From: Meira nashicola | Lineage: Eukaryota; Basidiomycota; Exobasidiomycetes; Exobasidiales; Brachybasidiaceae | Reading direction: 5' to 3' | Length of the DNA: 64,000 nucleotides | NCBI GenBank assembly: GCA_001600355.1 | Contig: BCJU01000003.1 | Span: 1,802,519 to 1,866,518 of the forward strand | In this document: positions 1 through 9,711 of the stretch, in pieces | Position numbering within the stretch: the first letter of the stretch is position 1 | How the letters are laid out: every line of letters begins with the position of its first letter | Translations under genes and position numbers: made by a program | The notes under the pieces: generated by a model | Told to the model about the DNA's origin: nothing | Databases searched by the model: none | Seen by the model: only the letters and a program-made list of their open reading frames with translations

Positions 1-1611
1 TCCATGGCTTATATAATCAATCTTCGCAAGCTTGTAAAAGCATGCAGAGCAAGCACCCTAAGTAAGCCAATGGTACGAACAAGTATAGAATCCAGTTGCT
101 TTAAAGATTGTAGTATGAATGATAATGATGGTGATGCTTAAGTTGGCTTTTCGCTCTTTTGTAGTGGTGATGCTTATCTAACGAACTCTATACATAGAAA
201 AGTATGGAAAATGATCTGCTTACTTAATTTTTACGGAAATGATATCAGTTCGGGGAGAATTACATTTTGCTAATGTACGTTGGAAGTCCGAATCAAATGG
301 GAATGACGTTCTTTATAAAGTAGAATATTCCACTAATTGACTTTGCCGGCGGCTTGACAAATATTCACTTTTAAGGCCCATTTTTATCAGCCTCAATTCG
401 CACCAATTTTAGGATTCTTTTTAAAATGCAATGCATATGCCCTGCAAGCCAGCAAATGGGATACCGAATCATACAGAAATACTACATTAGTGCGAGATCG
501 GGTATACATATACATATATAGTCCTTAGGCTCAGAACAATGGCTTTTTAGGGTCGTAATAGCGTACATAGGTATATAATAAGCATTCGGTAAACTTGATT
601 GACTTCCTGAACGAATGTACACACTGCTTTTTCTGAAGCTGAGGGGTTTAAAAATAGATTCTTTCGGGCCTTGCAGACAAAATACGACCACATGGACCTG
701 ATCGAAAAAATAAGAAGACCCCAAATTGCGCAGGGCAAAAGACAATGAACAACAATAAACACACTGATCTGACACCAATGAGGAAGCCGGTTCGTATTGA
801 CGCGTTTTTTTCTTAAAAGCAAACGCGACCGGATTGAGGGCAAAGGTGCCGCCGTTCATCTTTTTTCTTTTCTCTTGAATTCCTCAAAAGCCTCAGGGGA
901 GTATCCAAGTACACAAACACAAAGTCCGAACGAATGACCAATGAATGAATGATGCGACCAAATGAAGAAGACTTTAAATCTAGTCCTAATTTACACGCCA
1001 AATGTCAAAAATAAAGTGCATAGAAACAGATTTGATGCAGGTCTTCTAATCTATTCGAAACGAGGAGTATTTCCGTATCATTTTTTTATTTTATTTTTTC
1101 AATTGGTCAAGGGGGACCGGTCACTGTGGTTTTTCCAAGGCAAGTCGTAATTGTCATTATACAAACGTATTCCGCGAGTAAGATTCTTTTGCTTGTCCAA
1201 TGCATCTATTATTTTTTGCCTAAAATGTGCTTCTTCGGCAGGAACTAAAGAGGGGACATAACCCGGTTTGCACACACTTCTATGCGCATATGCATTTGCA
1301 TGCAATTTCCTGCACTGCACAAAGACTTGTGACAGTGCTTTTTGACTTGCTTCACTATCCAGCGCGTTTTCTTGCACAGGGCACAACACAAGTACATAGT
1401 CTAGGTACACGAAAAAAAAAGTTCAGCTTAACCACCTTGTTCAATGTGAAAAAAGACCTTTGCTCCCATCATTCACCTCTCTCCTACTTCTAATCCAACA
1501 TAAAGACACGATTGACTATACAAGTCCGTTTCATCTTGCCAACGGGTTTGGCATGAATTGAAAACAAAAGACAACCTGTTCATTCCATTCGTACTTCCAA
1601 CATATCCGATA
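1..1611. other. spacer, no gene recognised
   Basis: AT-rich sequence with only short, overlapping ORFs on both strands (the longest is 125 codons, on the minus strand at 482-859). These have no recognisable domains, and several begin only at non-ATG codons. A TAA/TGA-rich stretch precedes the membrane-protein gene that starts at 1612. I see no tRNA, repeat array or transposon remnant. Part of it is presumably the promoter and 5' leader of the next gene. Confidence 0.6.
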
Positions 1612-2538
1612 ATGAATCCCGACCCAATTCAAGGATTGATGAATGGCATCGTTAAGCCTTCATCTATGCATCACCTAAGCTTCCAACGTTTGCAGAAAAG
1701 ACAAAGACACAGAAAAGATGATGAAAATTCATCGAATGACGATGCAAATAGCGGAAGCGGTGCAGATGATACGTCATCTTCTTCAGATGCGGCTCAATCT
1801 ACATCAACACACAGACATCATCGACAAAACAGAACTCAGACAGGAGTACCGACTAGAACACATTCACTTCAGCCTTTAGCAAGCGATACTAATCATACAG
1901 ATCCTTCTGCACTTGGTGGGCAAAGGGGAAACGATCACACAAGTAAGGCAAATCAAGACAGAGATGCGACTGAGTCTCATTCAAGTACGGGTAAAACTGT
2001 TGGGATTGCAGTAGGCGCAGCAGTCGGAGGAATCTTTTTGCTTTTGATCGGAATGATGTTATATATGTTCTTCAGACGAAAAAGAGAAGCTGCTGAAAGA
2101 CAAAAGCAATTAGATGCTTCTATCGCTGCAGGTGGTTTTCGTTCTTCCGTGTCTTCTCAAGATGAAATGAAAACTGTCAGATTGAACAGTACAAGCGCTG
2201 GATCAAGAGAAGCAATGCGCGAAGCAAGAAAGACTCGATATATCTACGATAAAGATGGAAATTTGGAAGGAGAAGCAAGCGTCGGATCTGTCGGGCAGGC
2301 TGGATGGAATTATGCGCATTACCTTGGTGCTGGCTCATTGGTCTCTGAAAATCAACCAACCAAACAGCAACGACAACTTTTACCACAGCAACCACCTCCT
2401 GCTTATCCGCGATCTCCACCATCCGATGAAAATCTTGAGTATCAACAATACTATCAACAACAAAACGCACACCAACAATACGGTCAACAAGATTACTACG
2501 ATCCCAATCATTATTCGCAGCCGTTGTATAGGTCTTAA
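1612..2538 (+). CDS. single-pass membrane protein with Ser/Asp-rich outer half and Gln/Tyr-rich tail
   Basis: A 308-residue protein of unknown function. Residues about 20-125 are hydrophilic and rich in Ser, Asp, His and Thr. One Gly/Ala-rich transmembrane helix follows at about 129-154, then a basic stop-transfer cluster (FFRRKRE). The cytosolic tail ends in a Pro/Gln/Tyr-rich stretch (about 255-308). This layout resembles fungal Mid2/Wsc-like or mucin-like surface proteins, with a short glycine-rich helix between a Ser/Thr-rich ectodomain and a polar tail. However, no N-terminal signal peptide is visible from the first ATG. The frame is open upstream back to 1516 but has no ATG, so either the protein inserts without a cleaved signal or a 5' exon is missing. 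The start was chosen as the first ATG in frame. The function is not known. Confidence 0.7.
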   Translation: MNPDPIQGLMNGIVKPSSMHHLSFQRLQKRQRHRKDDENSSNDDANSGSGADDTSSSSDAAQSTSTHRHHRQNRTQTGVPTRTHSLQPLASDTNHTDPSALGGQRGNDHTSKANQDRDATESHSSTGKTVGIAVGAAVGGIFLLLIGMMLYMFFRRKREAAERQKQLDASIAAGGFRSSVSSQDEMKTVRLNSTSAGSREAMREARKTRYIYDKDGNLEGEASVGSVGQAGWNYAHYLGAGSLVSENQPTKQQRQLLPQQPPPAYPRSPPSDENLEYQQYYQQQNAHQQYGQQDYYDPNHYSQPLYRS

Positions 2539-2932
2539 TCTAACAACCTAAATCACCTTGTACTTGTATCCGCTTTTAATCTTCCCCATCATCTTGGTCT
2601 TCCTGTTCAATACGGTTGCATGTCTATACGACTGCTTTGTATATTAATTACCCCACTTTCTTCTCATCTTTTTTTGGCCTCGCTTTGCGCATCCTGGTGA
2701 TTGCGCTTTCTCCACTTTGTATGTAGCGAAGATTATCGAAACAATTGCATTTCATTTCAGTCAAATGTCAGAAGAGTAGGTAGAGATGATGGTGGGAGTG
2801 TATTCTCCTCGAAAGTGGTAGGGTGCGGGAAGTTGAATGCGCGTTAACTTGGTCTGAGCGTTTGCCTAGAAGATTGCATGTAGTCTAGTTTTGCTTCTTC
2901 CTACCCCCAAACCACCATATACTCCTGTCCAA
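2539..2932. other. spacer between membrane protein and Vps3/Vps39-type gene
   Basis: AT-rich sequence between two same-strand genes; it holds the 3' end of one and the promoter of the next. Pyrimidine-rich tracts lie near 2640-2700. Nothing else is recognised. Confidence 0.5.
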
Positions 2933-5900
2933 ATGGAGGAACAGGAGAAAGGCAGACCCGATGTTTGCGAGCTACGGCCTCTATTATACCCCGCCTTGCC
3001 AAGCGATGAATCTATAAACCCGACATCGCCAGCCGCATTGGCAAGATCCTTACGATGTGCGGAACCGTTTGAATCAAATCTTTACCTAGGATCAACGGAT
3101 GGCAATGTTTTCTGTTTTGCTCAACCCCCTTTGGATGTTGCGGGTCCTTCTCGCTATCAAGATCTACAACATGTAGGAACGCGAAATATTTCATCAAAAC
3201 CGATAGAAAGAATTGTTATAATTTCTGCTTTGCAAGTTGCTGCTGTTTTGAGCGAATCTACAGTAAGTTTTCATGAATTACCTAGCTTTTTGCCAATTCC
3301 ACAACAAGTTTTACCGCACATTAAAGGAGTAGCAGCATTGGCATTAGATGATGAACAAACAAATGGTAATCAAGTAGATTCGGAAGGGCTGGTGAATATG
3401 TGCATAATACGACGAAAGATGATCATGTTGGTAAAAATGAGTAAAGATACGTGGAGGATAATGAAAGAAATTCCTTTACCTGGAGGTGCAACAAATGCAA
3501 AAAGGTTCGGCGATTGGCTTTGTATTTCAACTACTTCCGAGTATAACATCGTCAATTTACAGCAAGCAACCCTTTCGCCTGTAGGTCTTCCTATCAGTCA
3601 AACTAACGAATCACCTTCAGCATCGAATAGACCTTCTATCGTATCGATACCCGATCATAAAGGAAAAGGATGTGAATTTTTGATCACCAGTCATTCTGAA
3701 GAACTTACCCTTGGTGTTTTCATCGGACAAAATGGCGAACCAACTGCACGTCTAATAGAATGGCCAAGTCATCCAAGAGCTTTGGCGCTTGAATATCCTT
3801 ACTTGCATGCACTACTACGGAATGATACGATCGAAGTTCACAATCTAGTATCCATGCAAAAGGAACAAACGATTCATCTGCCGCCTTTATTGGAACCTAG
3901 GACCCTTTCCAATGCTTCCAGTCAATTGGCTATGCGGGAAGCTTCTGCAGATGTAGGGATGGCAATTACCAAAGTTGTCTTGGAAAATGATGGTGATAGA
4001 CGGCAGGAATTATTGGATGAAGCCAGTTGGCAAGATTCAATCGTTGCTGAAAGACGATCCAAATCTCGCGTATTAATGATCGGTAAAAATGTTGTTCAAG
4101 GCATCTTCAATACCCGAACATTAGATTCTGCAATCAAGGCAATACAAAGAGGTGACATTGTAAGAGCGGAAAGATTAGCGGAAGATGCGTGGGAGCAGAG
4201 AGCTGCTTATGAGCCTCGAAGTTTGGAACGTTTGGAGCTATTGTATGTCAACCAAATGCTCGCTACAGCCTCTTTGCGGTTATTGCGATTTGAAGACGCT
4301 GCAAAGTTTATAGAACGCGGAGAATTGGATCCAAGACTTGTTCTGTCATTATTCCCATCGATTTGCAACCAGGCAGCTAGAGATATATCGAAGAAGCAAG
4401 TTGATCTTTTCGCCGATGTGGCCGATGAGCTCGATCAAATAGGTAATCTCGACGATTGGCCACGCAAGAATCTCATCTTGAACTATTGTCCGCCGCTGGA
4501 TGTTGATCAAAATCAATCTCTAAAGAAGCTCAACAATGCAATGACAAAACGTATAGAGCGGCTTCAGCAATCTTTAGTCGATCTCTTTCGGTCAGATGCA
4601 TCATTATTTGATGATGATGACCTACAGATTATTTTAGACACTTCACATGCATTGCTGTTGGTACGCGACAAACAAAGCGAAGCCCTTTCAGAATTTCTTG
4701 GAAGCCCAAACAAATGCAATATGGACGTAATCGAGCCACATTTGGCTAATGTTGGGTGTTATGCAACACTTGCACGCATTCACGAAGATCGCGAAGAGTT
4801 GTCATCAGCTTTGGAATTACAGGTGAAATTACTGGATGGCGAACTTGTGGATCCGACATTCAATGAAACAACACAATCTGTTGCTGCAATTTTGACTCGA
4901 TCCAATGATGCCGAATTGGTACACAAATATGGAATTTGGCTTGTACAACATGATGCAGCAGCAGGTGTAAAAATTTTGACCAAAGGGCAGAGTCAAGCTG
5001 GAGGAACAAGTGGTCGATCAGACGATGAGATTCTTGACGAGCTAAACAAGATGGACGATAAAGCTGCTTTAGCATTCTTAGAAGCCATTGCATTGACAAA
5101 GAAGCATCAAGACCCTCAAGCGCACCGTCGGCTTTTCGATACGCTGATAACCAAGATTCGGACAGCACTAGAAGCAGGCGAAAGTGATAGCTTGCAACGT
5201 GTGACTGATGATTTTGTTGAGGGAACCTATGCGGAATCGTTTGTTTCACATTTGTCCTTACATGCTGAAACACTATCGACAGTCAAGTTGAGATTGAAAT
5301 TGATGGCATTGCTGCAAGGAAGTACTGTACTTGACGTTGAATTGGTGGAAAATATGCTGAGAGAATTTCCAATTTTGGCGTACGAACAAGCAATCGTTCT
5401 TGGCAAGAAACAAAACGATACTGCCGCTTTGGAATTATTAGCAATCCTTTTACGCGATACCAATTCAGCCGAAACATATTGCAGTCAAGATCGGAAACCT
5501 TTATCTTTGATCGCTTTGCAAAATATTGAGATTGCGGAACTCAAAGTGTACACAACGTTCACTTCGCGTTCTTTGAAGCGAAAAAGTGCATTCACTAAAA
5601 CGGATCAATTGAACCTCTTAAAGACATTATTGCACGTTTATATGGAAAAAGGAGTTGGAAATGAATTTCAAATAGCTGCAACGCATTTGCTGAATACGCA
5701 AGCCATTCATTTGTCTCCCAAGGAAATTTTAGCTTTCGTTCCATCTCATTGGCCAGTACGTACCCTAGAAACATTTTTGTCCAGATCTATTCGTCGTGAA
5801 ATTCATCGTGCGAATGAAGGTCATATTCAACGTTCAATGGCATTAGCACAAAATCTTGAAGTTGCTGAAACGTTATGGTCCAAAAGAAGAGGTTTAGGAG

Positions 5901-6040
5901 GTGTGATCGAAGATGGTCCTACAGATTCGGATGGAGGGGAAGATGATCTTGGGCGTGCATTGGTTGAAAAAGCTGAAGCACAAGAGAAATTGCAAGATAC
6001 TGAGATGAGTGATTATTATAGCAATACTGCGAAGGAGTGA
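2933..6040 (+). CDS. Vps3/Vps39-family tethering subunit (CNH plus clathrin-repeat protein)
   Basis: A 1035-residue protein with the architecture of the Vps39/TGFBRAP1/Vps3 family. The N-terminal half is a citron-homology beta-propeller (about residues 40-320, with the early motif LYLGSTDGNVFCF). A long alpha-helical clathrin-repeat region follows to the C-terminus. Family members are the Rab-binding ends of the HOPS (Vps39) or CORVET (Vps3) complexes, which tether endosomes and vacuoles. The C-terminal stretch with LAFVPSHWPVRTLETFL resembles the TGFBRAP1/Vps3 end. I see no Cys-rich zinc-finger end as in Vps39, which favours Vps3, but this is inference. The reading frame extends 14 codons upstream without an ATG, so the start is the first ATG at 2933. 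The very C-terminus is acidic. No intron is evident. Confidence 0.75.
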   Translation: MEEQEKGRPDVCELRPLLYPALPSDESINPTSPAALARSLRCAEPFESNLYLGSTDGNVFCFAQPPLDVAGPSRYQDLQHVGTRNISSKPIERIVIISALQVAAVLSESTVSFHELPSFLPIPQQVLPHIKGVAALALDDEQTNGNQVDSEGLVNMCIIRRKMIMLVKMSKDTWRIMKEIPLPGGATNAKRFGDWLCISTTSEYNIVNLQQATLSPVGLPISQTNESPSASNRPSIVSIPDHKGKGCEFLITSHSEELTLGVFIGQNGEPTARLIEWPSHPRALALEYPYLHALLRNDTIEVHNLVSMQKEQTIHLPPLLEPRTLSNASSQLAMREASADVGMAITKVVLENDGDRRQELLDEASWQDSIVAERRSKSRVLMIGKNVVQGIFNTRTLDSAIKAIQRGDIVRAERLAEDAWEQRAAYEPRSLERLELLYVNQMLATASLRLLRFEDAAKFIERGELDPRLVLSLFPSICNQAARDISKKQVDLFADVADELDQIGNLDDWPRKNLILNYCPPLDVDQNQSLKKLNNAMTKRIERLQQSLVDLFRSDASLFDDDDLQIILDTSHALLLVRDKQSEALSEFLGSPNKCNMDVIEPHLANVGCYATLARIHEDREELSSALELQVKLLDGELVDPTFNETTQSVAAILTRSNDAELVHKYGIWLVQHDAAAGVKILTKGQSQAGGTSGRSDDEILDELNKMDDKAALAFLEAIALTKKHQDPQAHRRLFDTLITKIRTALEAGESDSLQRVTDDFVEGTYAESFVSHLSLHAETLSTVKLRLKLMALLQGSTVLDVELVENMLREFPILAYEQAIVLGKKQNDTAALELLAILLRDTNSAETYCSQDRKPLSLIALQNIEIAELKVYTTFTSRSLKRKSAFTKTDQLNLLKTLLHVYMEKGVGNEFQIAATHLLNTQAIHLSPKEILAFVPSHWPVRTLETFLSRSIRREIHRANEGHIQRSMALAQNLEVAETLWSKRRGLGGVIEDGPTDSDGGEDDLGRALVEKAEAQEKLQDTEMSDYYSNTAKE

Positions 6041-6336
6041 TTCTGCTTCGCAATAATTGTTGAGAATTATCATCTTGACAAAGTTCAATTCAACAAGGCG
6101 CCGAGTAAATTTGTCAAGAGTGTATATTAGCATAAACTGCACAGGTTCATTATTTTTGGTTGAAATGGAATCCCTGAAGTGCTTCACAGCCCGCTGCCCA
6201 TGTCTTGGCAGCGGCAAATATCTGAACATTGCGTTCTGATCCTTTGATAGCCCCTTTATCTATGCAATCGAATATTATAAAATGAGCCTTTGTTTGATCT
6301 GACTTTAAAAAAATTCGCCCATCTCTCTCAGAAGAA

Positions 6337-6657
6337 ATGAAGTTAATCATCTTCTTCGTTGCATTAGCTTCTGCCGTTTTGGCAAATCCTATCAAAGATG
6401 CAAAGAGTATGACATTGATTAAACGTAATGCTGATGGTTTAGAAGAAAACACTATGGTCATTCGTGATGTGAACGATCAACTTGAAGAAGTTGGTCTTGT
6501 CAAACGTAAAGGTAGACACGTTCATCATATTCCTGGCCATCACGGTCATATCGGTCATAAAGGCAAAAAGATCAAAAAAGGCAAAAAGGGAAAGAAGATG
6601 AGGGCAATGGCTTCACCTGCTGCAGTCACCAGTGTAGACAATGCTGCCGTCGTCTAG
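6337..6657 (+). CDS. small secreted His/Lys-rich peptide precursor with dibasic sites
   Basis: A 106-residue protein that I do not recognise as a named family. It has a clear signal peptide (MKLIIFFVALASAVLA, cleavage expected after residue 16). Two Lys-Arg pairs, at residues 29-30 and 56-57, are Kex2-type processing sites. Cleavage would release an acidic 26-residue spacer and then a strongly basic segment with His-Gly repeats (HHIPGHHGHIGH) followed by Lys/Gly repeats (about residues 58-88). The end is Ala/Val-rich. The organisation resembles a propeptide that releases a cationic, metal-binding or membrane-active peptide. That role is inference only. It is convergent with the amidohydrolase gene on the other strand, about 100 bp away. 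Confidence 0.75.
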   Translation: MKLIIFFVALASAVLANPIKDAKSMTLIKRNADGLEENTMVIRDVNDQLEEVGLVKRKGRHVHHIPGHHGHIGHKGKKIKKGKKGKKMRAMASPAAVTSVDNAAVV

Positions 6658-6756
6658 AAGAGGCAGGATTAGCAAGTGTAACTTTGTGTCACATATCTCT
6701 AAAGGCGCTGGCCGTCTTTTATTTGTTTGGTGTTTATTCATATCTTTTTACCATAA

Positions 6757-8127
6757 TTATACACGTTGTTGATCGTATGTTAAAATAGAGTCCATAAGTA
6801 CTTGAGCTCCAATAGCACAATCTTCTGGGGATGTGTATTCCTCTGGATGGTGAGATAATCCATTTTTTGAAGGAACAAAGATCATTGCAGTTGGACATCT
6901 GATTGAAGCTGCACAACTATCATGACCTGCTCCACTAATGATTGGTAATATTTCTTCCGGTTTAACATATCTTTCTGCTGCTTGTTGAATTGAAGAATGA
7001 CAATCTTTATGGAATTTTATCGCATTGCTTGCGAATGAAATTTCCCACTGCAACTTTGTTCCACGTTCACTTTCTACTTCACATATCCTTTCTGCTTCAC
7101 GTTCAATCTCGAACAAGATTGCTTCTAAACTTGCATCATTTTTATGTCGAACATCTAAGGTAAATGTTACTTTTCCTGGGCATGTGTTTACGCTTGATGG
7201 AAAGACGGACATTAATCCTGTTGATGCTAAACCACCTTGCTTACGTGCACATTCTTTACTCATAACAATAATCTTTGCAGCTGATTGCATTGCATCAGAG
7301 CGATCTTCGAATGGCGTTGAGCCTGTATGACATTCTCTTCCGTTTATAGTTACTTGAATCCATTTATATGCTTGTCCTCCTTGTACGATTCCAACTTTTG
7401 CATTTGCACGTTCTAAGATTGGACCTTGTTCGATGTGTAATTCAAAATGAGCTGCTAATGGCATTGCAGAGTGATGTGCTTTCATGCTGCCCAAATAACC
7501 TGATCTTTTCAATTCTTGAAGCATCGTTGTCTTTTTATCATGTACATCGATCAATGAATGCGCTACTTTTTCGCTTAATTGACCTGACCAAACACTAGAG
7601 CCACACATTGATTTTGAAAATCTTGCACCTTCTTCATTTGTCCAATTAATTAGGGCTATAGGACCATTTGTTTGAATGTTGTGATCTTTCATCGTTCTCA
7701 TTGCTTCAACAGCTGCCATTATTCCTAAAATTCCATCATATCTGCCTCCCATAGGTTGAGTATCTAAATGAGAACCCATTGCAACGGGTGTATGCACATT
7801 TGTTTTTGTTCCTGGTCTGATGAAAAACATATTACCCATTGAATCAACTTTAAGTTCACAACCAACTTTTTCCATTTCTGTTTCAAGCCATTTACGTACG
7901 GCAATATCATCATCATTTAACGTTAATCTGGCCATTCCTGTTTCATCTTTTCCTTGACCATATCTGTGTGCTGCTCCAAACTTTTCGCATGTTTCATGTA
8001 AAGTAGCATTAAATCGATCAGAATTGATTTTAGGTATATGTGATGATGAACCAGAAATTGTAGCGAATGTTCTAATTGATGACAGAGTAATCTTTGTCCT
8101 TACTGCATTTCTTACTAGAACGTTCAT
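6757..8127 (-). CDS. M20-family amidohydrolase (N-carbamoyl amino acid / allantoate / beta-ureidopropionate hydrolase type)
   Basis: A 456-residue protein of the hydantoinase/carbamoylase branch of metallopeptidase family M20. The expected metal-binding and catalytic signatures are present: GSHLDT (H120, D122), D131 in GGRYDGILG, the NEEGARF pair E165/E166, H231 in FELHIEQGP, and the C-terminal AGHDSC and NGLSHHPEEYT motifs. The usual dimerisation domain lies between about 245 and 360. Such enzymes hydrolyse the carbamoyl or ureido group of allantoate, N-carbamoyl amino acids or N-carbamoyl-beta-alanine (as in yeast Pyd3), releasing ammonia and CO2. The basic, Ser/Thr-rich first 25 residues look like a mitochondrial presequence. 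The Dur3 urea transporter gene lies nearby on the same strand, and three GATA-type sites lie 113-138 bp upstream. Both support a nitrogen-scavenging role. The exact substrate is undetermined. Confidence 0.85.
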   Translation of the reverse strand: MNVLVRNAVRTKITLSSIRTFATISGSSSHIPKINSDRFNATLHETCEKFGAAHRYGQGKDETGMARLTLNDDDIAVRKWLETEMEKVGCELKVDSMGNMFFIRPGTKTNVHTPVAMGSHLDTQPMGGRYDGILGIMAAVEAMRTMKDHNIQTNGPIALINWTNEEGARFSKSMCGSSVWSGQLSEKVAHSLIDVHDKKTTMLQELKRSGYLGSMKAHHSAMPLAAHFELHIEQGPILERANAKVGIVQGGQAYKWIQVTINGRECHTGSTPFEDRSDAMQSAAKIIVMSKECARKQGGLASTGLMSVFPSSVNTCPGKVTFTLDVRHKNDASLEAILFEIEREAERICEVESERGTKLQWEISFASNAIKFHKDCHSSIQQAAERYVKPEEILPIISGAGHDSCAASIRCPTAMIFVPSKNGLSHHPEEYTSPEDCAIGAQVLMDSILTYDQQRV

Positions 8128-8239
8128 CTTGCATCAAAGAATAGATGATGAAGTTGTAAGAGAAAAAAAGCGCTGGCAAACTTTTTTTCGGAGTTAGCTT
8201 GTTATCAGCGTGGGGGTAACTTTTACGAACGCGACTAAA

Positions 8240-8265
8240 AGATAATAATAAGGTTTTATCTTATC
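8240..8265. promoter_or_regulatory. clustered GATA-factor-type motifs
   Basis: Within 26 bases upstream of the amidohydrolase start there is AGATAA at 8240-8245, its complement TTATCT at 8256-8261, and CTTATC (GATAAG on the minus strand) at 8260-8265. Nitrogen-regulatory GATA factors such as AreA, Nit2 and Gln3 bind HGATAR or GATAAG, often in closely spaced pairs. Function is inferred only from the motif and the gene's likely role. Such motifs are common by chance in AT-rich DNA. Confidence 0.4.
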
Positions 8266-8330
8266 CACACGCTTAATTTTCATTTAAACAAGATATATTC
8301 TATAATTAGTGGAATACTACTATGAAAAGA

Positions 8331-9212
8331 TTATTTCTTAAAGAACTTCTGAATAGTTTCTTCAACGGGTTCAGTTGGACGACCGATTAAAGTCGATAAA
8401 TCCTTACTTTCAGTAAACAAGCTTTGATCTTTTTGAGCGTAATAATCTGCATCTGCAAGAATATTTGCAAAACCTTGTGGAATTCCATTTTTGGTTAAAG
8501 CTTGAACATAATCATCTTTTGGAAGTGATTGATGTTTAAGTTGATATCCTAATGACTTTGATGCAATTTCAGTAAATTCTGTCAAAGTGTAAGCTTTATC
8601 ACCTCCAAGTTCATAAATTTGTTTTGTTTGTTTGAATGAAGGGAGAAGAACGACTGCTGCTGCAGCTGCATAATCAGCACGAGAAGCAAAAGAGAATTTT
8701 GCATCACCTGCAGCAGAAAAGTGTGTATGAGTATGTGGCCAACCAGCAGAAGCTTGGAATGGATTTTCAGTATACCATCCATTACGTAAAAGGACATAAT
8801 TGATTCCGACTGATTTAAGGTATGCTTCTGTTTCTTGATGATCTTGAGCTAAAATAAGTTTAATTCTATCAGCATTAACGATACTTGTATAAGCTAATAA
8901 TTTTACTCCTGCTTTTTTTGCTCCATCAATAACATTTTTATGTTGTTGAACACGTTCTGCTCCAATTCCAGTATTTGATGAAATTAAAAGAACTTTTTCT
9001 TGTCCTTGTAAGGTTTTAGCCCATTGTTCAGCATCTTCTGTATAATCAGCTTTTACAACTTTTACACCTGCATCTGTCCATTCTTTTGATACTTTTGCAG
9101 GATCACGAACTCCAACTGTGATTTGAATATTTTCACTACTTTTCAATAAATATTCAACAGTCAAAGAGCCCAATTGACTGGTAGCTGCTGTAACGAAAAC
9201 GTTTGAGACCAT
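8331..9212 (-). CDS. NAD(P)H:quinone oxidoreductase, QorB/QOR2-like (NmrA-type SDR)
   Basis: A 293-residue atypical short-chain dehydrogenase. A Rossmann nucleotide-binding start (VFVTAATSQLGSLTVEYLL) is followed by features typical of bacterial QOR2 (E. coli QorB): KVLLISS, QHKNVIDGAKKAGVKLLAYTS, ETEAYLKSVGINYVLLRNGWYTEN, SRADYAAAAAVVLL, YELGGDKAYTLTEFTEIASK and a C-terminal LSTLIGRPT. Length and collinearity match the bacterial enzyme over the whole protein. The family reduces quinones with NADPH in the cytosol. NmrA relatives in fungi act as redox sensors in nitrogen regulation, but this protein is closer to the enzyme branch. It lies in the nitrogen/sulphur block, in tandem with the amidohydrolase and Dur3 genes. 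The strong bacterial resemblance may reflect an old transfer. Confidence 0.85.
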   Translation of the reverse strand: MVSNVFVTAATSQLGSLTVEYLLKSSENIQITVGVRDPAKVSKEWTDAGVKVVKADYTEDAEQWAKTLQGQEKVLLISSNTGIGAERVQQHKNVIDGAKKAGVKLLAYTSIVNADRIKLILAQDHQETEAYLKSVGINYVLLRNGWYTENPFQASAGWPHTHTHFSAAGDAKFSFASRADYAAAAAVVLLPSFKQTKQIYELGGDKAYTLTEFTEIASKSLGYQLKHQSLPKDDYVQALTKNGIPQGFANILADADYYAQKDQSLFTESKDLSTLIGRPTEPVEETIQKFFKK

Positions 9213-9711
9213 TTTTAAGATATGCTTTGGTATGAGAGGAAGTTGTTTTGTTGAGTTGGGTTGGGTTGGATTGATGTGGATTGTTTTTTGTTTCTTTCGA
9301 AAAGGGTCTATTATATACCTTTTCCGGCGGTATGAAATTGATCGAAGCTTTCGTCAGGAACACAAATGCCTATATAGTCACGTCATGCATGTTCATTCAT
9401 ACGTGTTTGGTACAACACAATAAGAACCTAGACCGGCGATAAGGCGTTCCTTAGACCCGAAAGGTTACTTACTCAGCGCCGCGCAGCGCTTCTCTTTCTT
9501 GTGGCTTGTTCCGCGCAGCGCAAAGCAAAGAATGAACCGGATATAATCTTAAGTCAGAATGGCTAAAGTGCGAGAGCGGCAGATAAGGCCGTAATTAAAT
9601 AATACTGATGGTCAATTTTACGCATATAAGAATTATTATCAGATACCATGGAAATAAGGATGATTATATTTATTTTCAAAAATAAAATATCTACATGTAA
9701 GATTTTATGTT
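9213..9711. promoter_or_regulatory. spacer / promoter of the QorB-like gene with GCGCAGCGC and GATA motifs
   Basis: Upstream region of the QorB-like gene and downstream region of Dur3. It holds two exact copies of GCGCAGCGC (9481-9489 and 9513-9521), GC-rich islands in AT-rich surroundings. It also has three GATA-type sites: GATAAG at 9438, AGATAAG at 9581 and TTATCA at 9636. Two of these sit in a similar CGGC-(A)-GATAAGGC context. No ORF of note. Confidence 0.5.
9481..9521. repeat. two copies of the recurrent spacer word GCGCAGCGC
   Basis: Exact copies at 9481-9489 and 9513-9521. Further exact copies, in either orientation, occur at 21648, 37432, 43576, 46275, 46588, 46624, 46761 and 46766. 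All lie in spacers. The word is GC-only except for its central base and should be rare in this AT-rich sequence. Confidence 0.75.

Noticed and set aside
482..859. 125-codon ORF on the minus strand, and overlapping 98-codon ORF
   Set aside because: No domain, mixed composition, overlapping frames of similar length; typical chance ORFs in a spacer.
962..1493. Short plus- and minus-strand ORFs
   Set aside because: No motif or consistent composition; some begin at non-ATG codons.
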